Shown: positions 24,238 through 35,600 of the stretch, piece after piece
How the letters are laid out: every line of letters begins with the position of its first letter
Position numbering within the stretch: the stretch's first letter is position 1
Assembly: GCF_007748035.1 (NCBI RefSeq)
Contig: NZ_CP036278.1
Location: forward strand, 4,278,001-4,342,000
DNA: 64,000 nucleotides
From: Aeoliella mucimassa
GTDB taxonomy: Bacteria; Planctomycetota; Planctomycetia; Pirellulales; Lacipirellulaceae
Direction of reading: 5' to 3'
The notes under the pieces: model-generated
What the model was told of the DNA's origin: nothing
The model's database searches: none
What the model saw: the letters and a program-made list of their open reading frames with translations, nothing else
Position numbers and translations under genes: made by a program

Positions 24238-25344
24238 CTACTCCGGCAGGCGCCGGATCGTGCCAGGCACGACTGGCTCGTGGGTGTTAGCGCTATGGAT
24301 GGCTGCGTAGCAAAGTGCGAGGCCGCGCAGGTTTTGTCGTGCGTGATTCTCGGGCGTGCGCTGCTGCTCGATGGCTAGCAGTAGTTCGCCCATGGTGCCG
24401 TGGAATCCATCGTTGAACCACTGCCCTTCGGTAACGGGACGCCACTCCCCGAGGGAGTTCGCAACGATCACCTGTTGGTGGTTGTCGTCGATGCCCTCGG
24501 AACGGACGTTGCCGGTGGCCCCGAGCACGTAGGTAGTATCGAGGCTCTTGCCGGGGTTGCAGCCGTCGAACACAAGCGTCGCCTGGGCGTGCTCGTACTC
24601 TACCAGCACCTGCCCTAGCAGTGGAGTTTGCACCTGCTGCTCGGTGCTGCAGGCCACCGACGCAAACACTCGCACCGGACCTTCGTCCCCCATCAGCGTG
24701 GCCAGCATGTCGAACCAGTGGATCGCGTAGTCGTAGAGCACCAAGTGAGGAATCTGCTCGAACGGGCTTCCTTTCACCCAACCATGATTCCAATGAATCG
24801 CAAAGTGCACCGCGACGACGGGACCGATCCACCCCGTGCGGACCACTTGCCGGATGTAGCTGAAGTGCGGAGCCCAGCGGGCGTTCTGGTTCACCGCGAG
24901 TTGCAAGCCATGCTCGTCGGCAATCTGGGCGAGTCGTTCCCCCGCGTCGAGATCGGTGACAAACGGCTTCTGGCTGAGCACGTGCTTGCCGGCCCGCAAG
25001 GCGGATTCCATCAACGGCACCCGCTCACTTGGGTGGGTCGCAATATCGACCACCTCGATATCCGGATTCGCGAGCAGGTCTTCCAGGCAGTCGTAAACGA
25101 TCGCCTGAGGAAAAAATTGGTCACGGCGATCCGTCGCCCGGGAGCGGTCGATGTCGAAGAATCCGCGAACTGGATAACCAGCGTCACAATACGCCTGCAA
25201 GTGGTGCCGGGTGATGCCGCCGCAGCCGACGAGTGCGATTCCAGGCCGATAACACTGCGGATCCTGGGGTCGATAGGGCAACTGCAGTGCTTCGAGCGGA
25301 CTGGCGGCTGCCGATTGAGGAGGTGTTTTGGAGGAATCGCACAT
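24238..25344 (-). CDS. Gfo/Idh/MocA-family oxidoreductase
   Basis: 368 residues from the ATG at 25344 (MCDSSKTPPQ). The Rossmann motif is VGCGGITRHH near 43, followed by a cofactor-loop acidic residue in FFDIDRSRA, and the family EKP motif appears as SQKPFV near 131. DYAIHWFDML supplies the usual catalytic-site histidine. The C-terminal alpha/beta domain is complete. These enzymes oxidise or reduce sugars or related polyols with NAD(P); planctomycetes carry many, often for polysaccharide-derived sugars. The substrate is not predictable. It ends 24 bases from the convergent transporter gene. Confidence 0.9.
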   Translation of the reverse strand: MCDSSKTPPQSAAASPLEALQLPYRPQDPQCYRPGIALVGCGGITRHHLQAYCDAGYPVRGFFDIDRSRATDRRDQFFPQAIVYDCLEDLLANPDIEVVDIATHPSERVPLMESALRAGKHVLSQKPFVTDLDAGERLAQIADEHGLQLAVNQNARWAPHFSYIRQVVRTGWIGPVVAVHFAIHWNHGWVKGSPFEQIPHLVLYDYAIHWFDMLATLMGDEGPVRVFASVACSTEQQVQTPLLGQVLVEYEHAQATLVFDGCNPGKSLDTTYVLGATGNVRSEGIDDNHQQVIVANSLGEWRPVTEGQWFNDGFHGTMGELLLAIEQQRTPENHARQNLRGLALCYAAIHSANTHEPVVPGTIRRLPE

Positions 25345-25538
25345 GGTTTTACGTGTGAAATTGCGCAAAAGCTGCAAATCGCAGAGGCTGGCTAATGATT
25401 CGGCGGTTTTCCACGGAGACCGGTAGGGCGTTTCCAAATGGGCCCATAACGGATATACATGGTTGTTTGATCCTCGCCGGACGGATTGGTCGCACGACAC
25501 CAGCCGGCACTCCCGCAATCGTAACCGTTGAAATCGAA

Positions 25539-25934
25539 ATGGCGAAAGACACCAAGGCGGAATCCGACAAGAAGAAGCGCATCCTTTTGGTGGATGACGA
25601 CGCCGAAATCATAGAATCGCTGCGTCTGGCCCTGCAGGCCAAGGGGCACGAGATCTTGGTCGCCCGCGATGGCAACCAAGGCTTGGCCATCACCGAGCGC
25701 GAAGATCCCGACCTGGTGATCCTCGACATGATGATGCCGAAGCGGAGTGGTTTCCTGGTGCTCGAGAAGCTTCGCCGCACCCGCGAAAACCCGCCTCGCA
25801 TCATTATGATCACGGCCAACGAAGGCAGTCGCCATAAGGCTTATGCCGAGATGCTGGGTGTCGACGACTACATCCGCAAACCGTTCCCCATGGATCGGCT
25901 GATGGCCAGCGTCGATCGTCTGCTCGGGCTGTAG
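25539..25934 (+). CDS. Receiver-only response regulator
   Basis: 131 residues forming a single REC domain. Acidic pocket VDDD (18-21), phosphoacceptor Asp63 in LVILDMMMP, Thr92 in MITAN and Lys114 in YIRKPF are all present, so phosphorylation should be possible. A basic, charged N-terminal lead (MAKDTKAESDKKKR) precedes the domain. There is no output domain, so the protein probably acts by binding a partner, as CheY-like proteins do. No histidine kinase lies next to it. I chose ATG 25539; an upstream in-frame start at 25395 would add 48 residues unlike a receiver domain and would face the divergent oxidoreductase promoter. Confidence 0.9.
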   Translation: MAKDTKAESDKKKRILLVDDDAEIIESLRLALQAKGHEILVARDGNQGLAITEREDPDLVILDMMMPKRSGFLVLEKLRRTRENPPRIIMITANEGSRHKAYAEMLGVDDYIRKPFPMDRLMASVDRLLGL

Positions 25935-26012
25935 CCCTGGCTGCTGAGGCCGACGCACTCGTACTTGTAGCTTTCCCGCTCGTCGGGACGAACCAGTAAG
26001 TGGAGACGAACC

Positions 26013-26564
26013 GTGCCTCAGACCAAAGCCCCTGTATCCACTTCTCAGTCGCTTTGCGAAGCGGTTGCCTTCGAGACCGAACTGGGCTGGATGGCCGTCG
26101 GCGTGACGAACGACCGCTTATCACGCGTGATCTTCGGGCAACCGACGTTCGATGCGTTGATGGAGGTGGTATCTGCCGAGCGCATGCAACTGGTCGACCA
26201 GGACGAGCTCAGCGACTGGGTGGGCGATCTCTGTTGCCGGCTACGCTCGTTTGCCGCTGGTGAGTCTTGCGACTTTGCCGACATTCCGGTCGACACCGAC
26301 CACCTCACGAGCTTCGGCCAAGCGGTGGTCGATGCCTGCCGTGCGTTGAGCTGGGGCGAGACCCTCTCGTACGCCGAACTGGCCGCCAAGGCTGGCAGCC
26401 CCGGTGCAGCACGGGCGGTTGGCAACGTGATGGCCAATAACCGGCTTCCACTGGTGGTACCTTGCCACCGCGTGCTCGGATCGGGCGGGCACCTGGGAGG
26501 CTACTCCGCTCCCGGCGGACTCGTGACCAAGCGCCGCCTGCTCGATGCGGAAGCAGTCGCATAG
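26013..26564 (+). CDS. Methylated-DNA-[protein]-cysteine S-methyltransferase (Ogt/MGMT type)
   Basis: 183 residues. The active-site motif is VVPCHRVLG with the alkyl-accepting Cys151, preceded by the conserved GAARAVGNVMANN DNA-binding segment. The protein removes O6-alkyl groups from guanine by suicide transfer. There is an N-terminal domain without the Ada regulatory cysteines, so this is the stand-alone Ogt-like form. Start GTG at 26013 follows GGAG at good spacing. It lies 78 bases after the response regulator. Confidence 0.93.
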   Translation: MPQTKAPVSTSQSLCEAVAFETELGWMAVGVTNDRLSRVIFGQPTFDALMEVVSAERMQLVDQDELSDWVGDLCCRLRSFAAGESCDFADIPVDTDHLTSFGQAVVDACRALSWGETLSYAELAAKAGSPGAARAVGNVMANNRLPLVVPCHRVLGSGGHLGGYSAPGGLVTKRRLLDAEAVA

Positions 26565-26653
26565 TTCGATTGCGGAAAGTAAACAGCGGCTCGTTGCGCG
26601 TGAGTCTCAGGGAAATCGATCGTCCCGTGAGCACACCGACCGATAACTCCCCG

Positions 26654-29644
26654 CTAAGCGGCTTCTAACTCTCGACGATTCTCCGCCCAGTAGATCCACT
26701 TCTTCACGCGTGCGAGGTCGGGTGCTTCGCCATTGCGAAGAGCACGGGCTCCTTCGGGCGTGGCGAGGTACGACTTGGCGAACTCCAGCAGGTCGCTGGC
26801 TTTCGCCGAGGCAATTCCCTCGGGCGTCGTGAATCCACAGCCGACGATCACCTGCACGTCGCGAGCCAGAAGCTCGGGCACTCGGCACATCAGTTGAGCC
26901 TGGTGTTGCCAGGTCACCAATGTTTCGGCGTTGATATGGCGAACGTCGAGCGATTCGGCCAAGGCATCGCAGTCGGCCGACAACAGGTCGGCAACCGTCT
27001 GCACGCCCACCTTCTGCAAGCGTTTCGCGGTCTTGGGACCGATGCTAGGAGCATCGACCACCGGGCTCTTGCGCGACAATCGGAATCGCAGCGGCCGCTC
27101 TTTGCGACTCGGAACCGCGCGGCGCGTGCCGTTGGTCGAACTGCGTCGCCGCCCGTTCGGTGCGGGTGCTTGGCTGACCTTTCGCGTGGTGCCATTGGCC
27201 GTGCGACTCGCATAGGGAGTGCTGGCCCAACGTGCGCGGGTGCTACCCGCGTTCGCAATCCAACGAGACACTTGGCGAAGGCCCATGCCTTGCCGCGACC
27301 GATAGCGCACGCCCCGCGGGCTGGCCAGGTACTCTTCCATCGCTTCGTGTAGCTCTTCCGCATCGGCGTCGGCCAGTTGCTGCAGATTGCGAACCCCAGC
27401 GCTGGTGAGCAACTGGGCGTCGTGCAACGTGAGATCGGGTACGTACACCAGCATCGCCACGTGTGTTTGCCACAGCTCGACGATCGAACCAGAGATCCCC
27501 GTGCGATCCAAGGCGTGCGACACGTCGTCGGCATCGGCGTCGAGCAGGTCGCGAATCTCGTGAATTCCGATCGCACTGAAGAGCTGCTTGGTGTCTTCGC
27601 CAAACACGGCAAACCGGTCGATGGAGTCGTCCAGCGACAGCGCACAACCGTTGTCCTCTTGATCCTCTTCTACTTCGATCGGCGTGGTAATGGTCTTCGC
27701 CTGAAACGCCCGCAGGCCGGTGGTCACCGGTTCACTGGTAGAGGGAGTTTGCGGACCACCAACGGTCAGGATGGCTTGCCCCGTCGAGCGGAGTCGATCG
27801 ACCACCGCGGTCGACGAGGTGGAGACCAGCACCTGATGCCCTGCACGACCGAGGTCCTGCAGCACCAATGCCAGGATCGCCGATTCCGCTGCGGGGAGTT
27901 CGGCAAAGGGATCGGCCACCACCAGCGGCAGGCGGAGCCCCCACTGGGCAACACCGGCCACGGCGGCCAGCTGCAGGCTGATCGATAGCAACCGGCGGTC
28001 GACTTCGTTCAGATCCGACTGCCGAATGGTGCTGCCGTGACGATTCAGCACGGTGGCCTGCCGGCCACCTTCGGCGAGACGAACTTCACGCAACCGTCCA
28101 TCGCTGAGCTTGGCCAGAATGTCCGAGGCCCGCCAAGGTGCGACCGAGTAACCGATGGTCGACGCCGAACGCGGGGCGTGAGTTTCGATTCGCCGAGTAA
28201 CTTCGTCCAAATCCTGACGCAGTTGCACCAGGTTGGCATCGTTCATCAGTTCCGCACGCTCATGATGCAAGCGATCACGGCGCGACAACAGGGAGTGGAT
28301 GTGGCGGTCGGCTTCCTCCAACTCCCCGGTCAGATCGCCCCGCTGATTCTCCAGATCTTCGCGCAACCGCTGCCAGTCCTTAGGCAACGCTTGCACGTCG
28401 AGACCCTCGACCTTGTTGCGTGCCCGCGAAGTCCGCATCCGCGATTGCCGACGATCGAGCAGGTGATCGATCGTCGCCCGCAGTTCCTGTTGCGAACGCT
28501 CGAGATGCGCGGCTTCGAGCTTCAGTTGGTCCATGGCTACCGCAGCTTCGTACTGCTCGACCAGCCCGGCCAGTTTCTCGATCTGCTGGCCCAGCGTATC
28601 GACCAACGGATGCAGCCGGGCGTGCGTATGGCGGCACAGGCAGGCGTGTGAATCGCTCGGCCGAGCGTAGCGGGCGACCTCGCTATCGAGATCTGCCACC
28701 AGGCGGTGGGCCACCATGATCGCCGCCCGCTGGTCGGCCAACGGCAACAGCGGCGACGAATCATCGGGATGCCGCTGCGAGAGCTGCTGACGAATCTGGG
28801 CTTCGCGAGCTTCAAGCTCGGCCAGGGCGCGACGCCACTTGGCAATCTCCTCGTCGAGATCGGCCAGTAGCGACTGTTGATCTTGATGGTACGCCTCGTC
28901 GGCGGTGCGCCCTACGAACTCCGAGAGTTCGTGGTATCTCAGTTGGGTTTCCAGTTCGGCCAGGCGGGCGAGTACTTCGTCGAGTTCGTGCTGGCATTCC
29001 GCATGGCGATGCTGGGCAGCATCGTACTCCAGGCTTAACTCGCTGATGGCCGCCTCGAGGGCCTCGCTGCTGCGCCGTTTTTCGGCAAGCAAGAGTTCAA
29101 TCTGATGCGACAACCGATCGCGCGTGGTGAACAAGTCGCTCGCATCGTGGGGGATGTCACGACTCTCCACGTGCTCGGGATGCACCCGCTCGATCCGATG
29201 CAGCTCGGTGGCTAGTGATTCGGAAAGCAACCACTGCAGTTGATCGTCGTCGCTTCGTCGCAGCACCAACAAGCGAGCAGCCACTTCAGGCGACAAGCCC
29301 TTGAGCAACTGCCTAGCGGTCCCGGGCTGGGCATGATGACCTTCGAGCGGGGCCACGGTGAGCCGAGGCTCGGTGTAAGTGCCGCGATTCGCACGGTCGG
29401 CGTGACGCTCCATACGGAAACGTCCCAGACTACTATCCACGTCGACATAGCCTGGGTGATCGTGCACGATGGCATCGCGATCGCAAACACGTGCACCGTA
29501 CAGCACATGGCCGACGAGATCGGCGAGCTGACGGGCCAGGAGCGGTTGGCGCGCGTCGACCACGTTCAGTCCGTTGGTCAGGTCGAGCGCAATACGGGGG
29601 TCTTGGCCTTCGTAACGATCGAAGGCGAGGTGTTGGATCTTCAT
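26654..29644 (-). CDS. Degenerate YhaN/SMC-like coiled-coil protein with two DUF4332 (HhH-like) domains
   Basis: 996 residues from ATG 29644 (MKIQHLAFDRYEGQ). The start aligns by eye with YhaN-type ATPases: the N-terminal strands and the LVGHVLYG helix match. Where Walker A should be the sequence reads DARQPLLARQ, with no GKT/S. A long coiled coil fills about 180-480. The C-terminal head keeps the shape (LPLVVADPFAELP for Walker B, with the first Asp changed to Ala; LNEVDRRLLSISLQ in place of the signature). Two related C-terminal modules follow, about 688-800 and 867-992, each ending in a YLAxPxG...W motif; these match the helix-hairpin-helix-like DUF4332. ATP hydrolysis is unlikely. Inference: a structural DNA-binding factor. 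It is a distant paralogue of the intact ATPase at 3084-6512. Confidence 0.82.
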   Translation of the reverse strand: MKIQHLAFDRYEGQDPRIALDLTNGLNVVDARQPLLARQLADLVGHVLYGARVCDRDAIVHDHPGYVDVDSSLGRFRMERHADRANRGTYTEPRLTVAPLEGHHAQPGTARQLLKGLSPEVAARLLVLRRSDDDQLQWLLSESLATELHRIERVHPEHVESRDIPHDASDLFTTRDRLSHQIELLLAEKRRSSEALEAAISELSLEYDAAQHRHAECQHELDEVLARLAELETQLRYHELSEFVGRTADEAYHQDQQSLLADLDEEIAKWRRALAELEAREAQIRQQLSQRHPDDSSPLLPLADQRAAIMVAHRLVADLDSEVARYARPSDSHACLCRHTHARLHPLVDTLGQQIEKLAGLVEQYEAAVAMDQLKLEAAHLERSQQELRATIDHLLDRRQSRMRTSRARNKVEGLDVQALPKDWQRLREDLENQRGDLTGELEEADRHIHSLLSRRDRLHHERAELMNDANLVQLRQDLDEVTRRIETHAPRSASTIGYSVAPWRASDILAKLSDGRLREVRLAEGGRQATVLNRHGSTIRQSDLNEVDRRLLSISLQLAAVAGVAQWGLRLPLVVADPFAELPAAESAILALVLQDLGRAGHQVLVSTSSTAVVDRLRSTGQAILTVGGPQTPSTSEPVTTGLRAFQAKTITTPIEVEEDQEDNGCALSLDDSIDRFAVFGEDTKQLFSAIGIHEIRDLLDADADDVSHALDRTGISGSIVELWQTHVAMLVYVPDLTLHDAQLLTSAGVRNLQQLADADAEELHEAMEEYLASPRGVRYRSRQGMGLRQVSRWIANAGSTRARWASTPYASRTANGTTRKVSQAPAPNGRRRSSTNGTRRAVPSRKERPLRFRLSRKSPVVDAPSIGPKTAKRLQKVGVQTVADLLSADCDALAESLDVRHINAETLVTWQHQAQLMCRVPELLARDVQVIVGCGFTTPEGIASAKASDLLEFAKSYLATPEGARALRNGEAPDLARVKKWIYWAENRRELEAA

Positions 29645-30088
29645 CGCCGGGCTTTTCCTTAAATCCCAATCGGGCCCTTGCATCCATGCGGGGGTAGTGG
29701 CCAACTCGGTTCGCAAGACGAACATCGAGTCGCGCCAGCGGGGCGGCGGCACCAAGGGGGAGAGTGCCTTTTTGGTTAGGGTATCCGAAGCTACCCAAAA
29801 TCGATGATTTCAACAACGTCGATTGGTCGATCCGTCACCAGGAATAGTGATTGCCAACACCCGCAAACACCTCCCACATTTACGCTTGCACCGCCGAGCG
29901 GTACGCATATTGCACTGCTTAATCCGTGTTTGCTAGCTGTATAAAAAATTGCAAAATTACCGTGTTTATGGTTTGTCCAGCGACAAGCTGCCCGGATAAT
30001 ACCCCCGTCGTGCGCAGTTTCTGTGCAGTCGGGAGAGATTGATCGCTTTCGCCACTCGTCTTCCTTCGCAAAACAGACGCCCTATTCG
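29645..30088. other. Divergent intergenic region
   Basis: Separates the minus-strand DUF4332 gene from the plus-strand ATP-grasp cluster, so it should hold two outward promoters. An AT-rich tract around 29938-29965 (GTATAAAAAATTGCAAAATTA) is the likeliest core for the cluster promoter, but no hexamer pair with proper spacing can be assigned. No RNA gene or coding frame is seen. Confidence 0.4.
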
Positions 30089-31567
30089 ATGAATTACGCC
30101 CCTGCTGGCTACGACGAAATGTTCTGTTCCGAGGGCACTCCCCGCGATTCCTGTCGGGAGTTCGTCGCTCGATTGCAAGAAATCCCCGAACAAGAGCTCA
30201 CCGATCGCCAACAGGCGGCGGAGCTAAACCTCGTAAACATGGGCATCACGTTCAACGTGTATGGTCATGAGGATGGCACCGAGAAGGTGTGGCCGTTCGA
30301 TCTACTACCGCGGATCATCGATGCCGACGAGTGGAAGCGGGTGGAACAAGGGCTGAAACAGCGAATCCATGCCCTAAATCTTTTTGTATCCGACATTTAC
30401 AACGATCAGAAGATCCTCAAAGACGGGGTGGTTCCCAAAGAACTGTTGGAGTCGGCGAAGACCATCCGCCCGCAAATGCAGGGCTTCACCCCTACCGAGG
30501 GCGTGTGGTGCCACATTTCGGGTGTCGATCTGATTCGCCACGACGATGGCACGATCTACGTGCTCGAAGATAACCTTCGCTGCCCTTCTGGCGTTTCGTA
30601 CGTGCTCGAAAACCGCGAAGTGATGAAGCGGGCTTTCTCGCAGGTGTTCGAAGGCATGTCGGTAGTGCCGGTGGAAGAGTATCCCGAACAACTGCTGCAA
30701 ACCCTGCTCGAATGCGCTCCGGCCCATGCGGTGGAGCCCACCGCCGTGGTGCTGACGCCTGGCGTGTACAATTCGGCCTACTTCGAACACACGTTCCTCG
30801 CCCAACAAATGGGTGTCGAGCTGGTTCAAGGCTCCGACCTGGTGGTCGACAACGGCTTTGTGTACATGCGGACCACCCACGGGGTGCAGCGTGTCGACGT
30901 GATTTACCGCCGGATCGACGACGATTTCCTCGATCCCACCTGTTTCCGCAAAGACTCCTGCTTGGGAGTTCCCGGACTGATCGACGCCTACCGTCGCGGC
31001 AACGTGACCCTGGCAAATGCCCCTGGAACCGGGGTGGCCGACGACAAAGCGGTGTACGCCTACGTGCCGCAGATCATTAAGTACTACCTTGGTGAGGATG
31101 CCATCCTGTCGAACGTGCCGACCTACTTGTGTTCCGACGACATGCAACGCGAACACGTGATTGCCAATCTCGACAAGCTGGTGGTCAAGCCAACCAACGA
31201 GTCGGGCGGATACGGCATTTTGATGGGCCCTCAGGCTTCGGCCTCGGAACGGGCCAAGTACGTCGACCTTATTCGCTCCAACCCGCGAAACTACGTCGCA
31301 CAACCAATGCTACAGCTCTCGACGGTTCCCACGCTGGTGGACAACCAACTGGAGCCCAGGCACGTCGACCTTCGGCCGTTCGTGCTGTGTGGCAAAGACA
31401 TTTACGTGATGCCGGGCGGGTTGACCCGTGTCGCGCTAGTTCGAGGCTCCATGGTCGTCAACTCGTCGCAGGGCGGTGGCAGTAAGGACACATGGGTTCT
31501 GCGGACTGATGAAGCGCATCAATTGTCCATGAATCATGCAGCCGCCTATGGGGGCGAGCATGCTTAG
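30089..31567 (+). CDS. Circularly permuted type 2 ATP-grasp protein
   Basis: 492 residues. Conserved features of the CP-ATP-grasp family (former DUF404/DUF407) are visible: [22 protein letters not shown], the acidic/Asn motif [29 protein letters not shown], then the glycine-rich loop [10 protein letters not shown] and [11 protein letters not shown] with RPFVL. The catalytic lysine and acidic residues appear intact. These proteins are proposed to make amide or peptide bonds with ATP. It is the first gene of a five-gene cluster and overlaps the next gene by eight bases. I chose ATG 30089 ([12 protein letters not shown]) because homologues begin close to YDEMF; GTG 30023 is an alternative. No clear Shine-Dalgarno site precedes either. 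Confidence 0.9.
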   Translation: MNYAPAGYDEMFCSEGTPRDSCREFVARLQEIPEQELTDRQQAAELNLVNMGITFNVYGHEDGTEKVWPFDLLPRIIDADEWKRVEQGLKQRIHALNLFVSDIYNDQKILKDGVVPKELLESAKTIRPQMQGFTPTEGVWCHISGVDLIRHDDGTIYVLEDNLRCPSGVSYVLENREVMKRAFSQVFEGMSVVPVEEYPEQLLQTLLECAPAHAVEPTAVVLTPGVYNSAYFEHTFLAQQMGVELVQGSDLVVDNGFVYMRTTHGVQRVDVIYRRIDDDFLDPTCFRKDSCLGVPGLIDAYRRGNVTLANAPGTGVADDKAVYAYVPQIIKYYLGEDAILSNVPTYLCSDDMQREHVIANLDKLVVKPTNESGGYGILMGPQASASERAKYVDLIRSNPRNYVAQPMLQLSTVPTLVDNQLEPRHVDLRPFVLCGKDIYVMPGGLTRVALVRGSMVVNSSQGGGSKDTWVLRTDEAHQLSMNHAAAYGGEHA

Positions 31568-32549
31568 TCGGGTCGCAGAGGCAGTTTATTGGATGGCACG
31601 TTACATCGAGCGTGCCGAAAACGTAGCGCGGTTTATCGATGTCAACTACAACCTCACGCTGGGCGAAGGCTCTGCCCTGGGGCATCAATGGGCACCGCTC
31701 ATTTATACCACCGGCGACGAAGCCTTGTTCGAGGAACTGTATGGTCAGCCAACTCGGCAGAGCGTGCTGCAGTTTCTTACCTACGACCAGCGTAACCCCA
31801 ACTCGATTATCTCGTGCGTGAACAACGCCCGTGAGAACGCCCGCAGCGTGCGCGACACGATCACGGTGCCGATGTGGCAACAGATTAATACGTTTTACCT
31901 GCTAGTCCGCTCGGCCGCCCGACAAGGGCAACCGCTATCGGATCCCAATGATTTCTGCGACGCGGTGAAGATCGCCAGCCACACCTTGCTGGGGCTGACC
32001 GACGCAACGATGTCGCAAAACGAGGCTTGGCACTTTGGCCGCATGGGCATGCTCATGGAGCGTGCCGATAAAACGTCGCGCATTGTCGACGTTCAGTATT
32101 ACCTGTTGTTACCCACCGCCGAGGAGATAGGCGGTTCGCTTGATGTCGTCCGGTGGTCCGCATTGTTACGGTCGGCCAGCGCGCTAACCATGTATCGTAA
32201 ACTCTACGGCCGCATAACCCCTACAAACGTCGCCCGCTTCCTGATTCTGGATGCCGAGTTCCCCCGGGCCATGCACTTCTGCCTGGTACGTGCTCAGCAC
32301 TCCCTTTGTCAGATAACGGGTAGTCCGATGGGAACTTTCAGATTTCAGTCGGAACAGCGTATGGGCCGACTAAGAATGGAACTAGACTACACCAGCATCG
32401 ATGACATCATTCGCGAAGGAATGCACGAATATATCGACCGTTTTCAATCACAACTGAACGGCTTGGGCTCTGCGATTCACGACGATTTCTTTCGCTTGCA
32501 CACCGAATCAGCGGAACCAACGCAAACGCAAAGTCAATCGACCTCGTGA
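31560..32549 (+). CDS. Alpha-E domain protein (former DUF403)
   Basis: 329 residues, largely helical. It opens with the family signature [20 protein letters not shown], and the ERAE/ERAD repeats ([10 protein letters not shown] near 166) are typical. The domain is almost always encoded beside CP-ATP-grasp and transglutaminase genes and is thought to be a partner of the ligase; its own activity is not established. The ATG at 31560 overlaps the end of the ATP-grasp gene by eight bases and has a GGGGGCGAGC Shine-Dalgarno-like stretch, indicating coupled translation. Confidence 0.92.
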   Translation: MLSRVAEAVYWMARYIERAENVARFIDVNYNLTLGEGSALGHQWAPLIYTTGDEALFEELYGQPTRQSVLQFLTYDQRNPNSIISCVNNARENARSVRDTITVPMWQQINTFYLLVRSAARQGQPLSDPNDFCDAVKIASHTLLGLTDATMSQNEAWHFGRMGMLMERADKTSRIVDVQYYLLLPTAEEIGGSLDVVRWSALLRSASALTMYRKLYGRITPTNVARFLILDAEFPRAMHFCLVRAQHSLCQITGSPMGTFRFQSEQRMGRLRMELDYTSIDDIIREGMHEYIDRFQSQLNGLGSAIHDDFFRLHTESAEPTQTQSQSTS

Positions 32550-32693
32550 GTCTTGGAAACCTGGAAAGATCAGCGCTCTCATAACGATCTCGCGCGCGGT
32601 GCTTCGCACCCTGCGTTGGATCAAAGCATACTGAGAAACGATCTTTTCTAGGTTTCTCGATTGCGCTCAAGTTCCACCCCCGATAGAGCATTC

Positions 32694-35600
32694 ATGAGCA
32701 TCCGCGTCGCGTTAAATCATAAGACCGTCTACCACTACGACCGTCGCATCAATCTAGGCCCGCAAGTCATCCGACTCCGCCCGGCGGTGCATAGTCGTAC
32801 CCCGATCGAGAGCTATTCGCTGAAGGTCACCCCCGAAGACCACTTTCTGAACTGGCAACAAGACCCGTTCGGAAACTACCTGGCGCGGTGCGTCTTCCCC
32901 AATTCGGTGGAAGAGCTGAGCATTGAGATCGATTTGGTCGCCAACCTGGCTTCCATCAATCCCTTCGATTTCTTCCTCGAACCCGATGCCGAGAAGTATC
33001 CCTTCGAGTACCCCACCGAGGTGCTCGGCGACCTGAAGCCCTACTTCAACCAGGGTCCGGCGGGGGCAAAGTTCCACGAACTGCTGGCCTCGATCGATCG
33101 CACCCCGCGTAAGACGATCGACTTCCTGGTGGAACTCAATCAACGCCTCCAAAACGACATCGACTATTTGGTTCGTATGGAACCAGGTGTGCAAACGCCC
33201 GAAGAAACCCTGACGCTCGGTAGCGGGTCGTGCCGCGACTCGGCTTGGTTGCTCGCTCAAACCTTGCGTCACCTTGGTTTTGCCACGAGATTCGTCTCGG
33301 GCTACTTGATTCAACTGGTCGCCGACCTGAAACCGCTGGAAGGCCCCGAAGGTCCCGAGGCCGACTTCACCGACTTGCACGCCTGGACCGAAGTCTATCT
33401 GCCTGGCGCAGGCTGGGTGGGTCTCGACCCGACTTCGGGCTTGCTGACCGGCGAGGGACACATTCCGCTGGCCTGCACCCCGCACCCCACTTCCGCGGCT
33501 CCGATCACCGGTGCCCTCGGTAAGTGCGAGGTGACGTTTGATTTCGACATGTCGATCAAACGGATTCACGAGGATCCTCGTGTCACCAAGCCTTACACCG
33601 AAGAGCAATGGCAGAAGATCGAAGCGTTAGGTCACGAAGTCGATCGCCATCTTCACGACGCCGACGTACGACTCACCATGGGTGGCGAGCCTACGTTCGT
33701 ATCGATTGACGATATGGATGGCGACGAGTGGCAAACCGCGGCGGTTGGTCCTACGAAAGAGAAGCTCGCCGGCGAAATGCTGCTGCGACTCCGTAACCGC
33801 TTCGGAAGCCAAGGCCTGCTGCACCATGGTCAGGGCAAATGGTACCCTGGCGAATCGCTCCCCCGCTGGGCGATGCACTGCTATTGGCGAGTGGATGGCG
33901 AACCGATCTGGAAGAACCAGGAGTTGTTTGCCCGCACCGATACCGACTACGGTCACACGTTCGACGACGCGCAGCTGTTCGCCCGCACGCTAGCCGAGCG
34001 ACTTTCGGTGAACGTGGAACACGCGGTGCCCGGCTACGAAGACGCCATGTACTACGCCTGGCGCGAGCGACGACTGCCAGCCAACGTTGACCTGCGAGAT
34101 TCGAAGCTCGAAGAAATCGAAGAGCGCGAGCGTTTCGCCCGCGTCTACGAGCAAGGCCTCACCACTCCGGTCGGCATGGTGCTACCGCTGCAGTACTGCT
34201 GGTGGGATCCCACACCTGCCTGGCGAAGCGGCGAATGGGTTGTTCGTTCGGCGGATATGTTCCTGATTCCCGGCGACTCGCCGATGGGCTTCCGGTTGCC
34301 CCTGCAGTCGCTGATGTACGAAGACGAAAAAGAGTACCCCACCAAGTACTTCGAGGCCGACCCCATGGTCGCCCGCCCTGCCCTGCCCAAGCACACCGAG
34401 TTTGCCGAGTCGACCTGGCGCGGCAATTCCACGGTGCTCAGCCGCTTCCCACAACAAGCCGCACGCCGGCAAACGCCGGTGCAGCAATACGCGGGCGTCG
34501 GCGCCCGAGGTGGTGCTGCTGGCGGTGGTGCTGGTCGCCATGGCGAGGGCAACGGTTCCGGCCAACCACACGATTGGCAAAACAATCCGTCGAGCAGCAC
34601 TCCTGACGAGTCGTTGGTGTATCGGGCCGATATCCGCTACGACGATCCGGACAACGTGGTACGCACCGCTCTGTGTGTAGAACCTCGTAAGGGCCGACTG
34701 CATGTGTTCATGCCGCCGATTGATCGCATCGAAGTGTTTCTCGAATTGATCACGGCCATCGAAGACACCAGCGAGAAACTTGAGATGCCGGTGGTGCTCG
34801 AGGGTTACTTGCCGCCGCATGACGCGCGGATCCAGCACATCAAGGTCACCCCTGATCCAGGTGTGATCGAAGTGAATGTTCATCCGGCGAACGACTGGAC
34901 CGAACTGGTCGACATCACCACCGGCGTGTACGAAGACGCCCGTCAAACCCGCTTGGGCACCGAGAAGTTCGACCTCGATGGCTCCCACACCGGCACCGGT
35001 GGCGGCAACCACGTGGTGCTCGGTGGCCCCACGCCGGCCGACAGTCCCTGGCTGCGTCGTCCCGACTTGCTCAAGAGCTTCGTCGCGTTCTGGCACAACC
35101 ACCCGTCGCTGTCTTACCTGTTCTCAGGTAAGTTCATCGGCCCCACGAGCCAGGCCCCCCGCGTGGACGAAACCCGCTCGGATGCGATTTACGAACTCAA
35201 CATTGCGTTCGAACAAGTGAAATCGGGCGAGACGATGCCGCCGTGGATGGTGGACCGTGTGTTCCGTCACCTGTTGGTCGACGGCACCGGCAACACCCAC
35301 CGCTCCGAGTTCTGCATCGACAAGCTGTTCTCTCCCGACTCGACCTCGGGACGCTTGGGACTCGTTGAGTTCCGCGCGTTCGAGATGCCGCCCCACGCCC
35401 GCATGAGCCTTACTCAGCAACTGCTCATTCGCGCGCTGGTTGCTCGCTTCTGGGAGAAGCCTTACACGCACGAAATGGTGAGCTGGAATACCACGATTCA
35501 CGACCGCTGGATGTTGCCGCACTTCATTTGGCAAGACTTCTGCGACGTGATCGACGAGATGAACCAAGCAGGCTTCCCGATCGAATCTGATTGGTTCGAC

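Noticed and set aside
29910-29945. Promoter-like TTGCAC and TATAAA upstream of the ATP-grasp cluster
   Set aside because: The spacing is about 24 bases, too long for a sigma-70 promoter.
30374-31303. 309-codon minus-strand open frame across the ATP-grasp gene
   Set aside because: Shadow of the ligase reading frame; His/Val-rich and without homology features. Similar shadows across 35124-35993 were also dropped.
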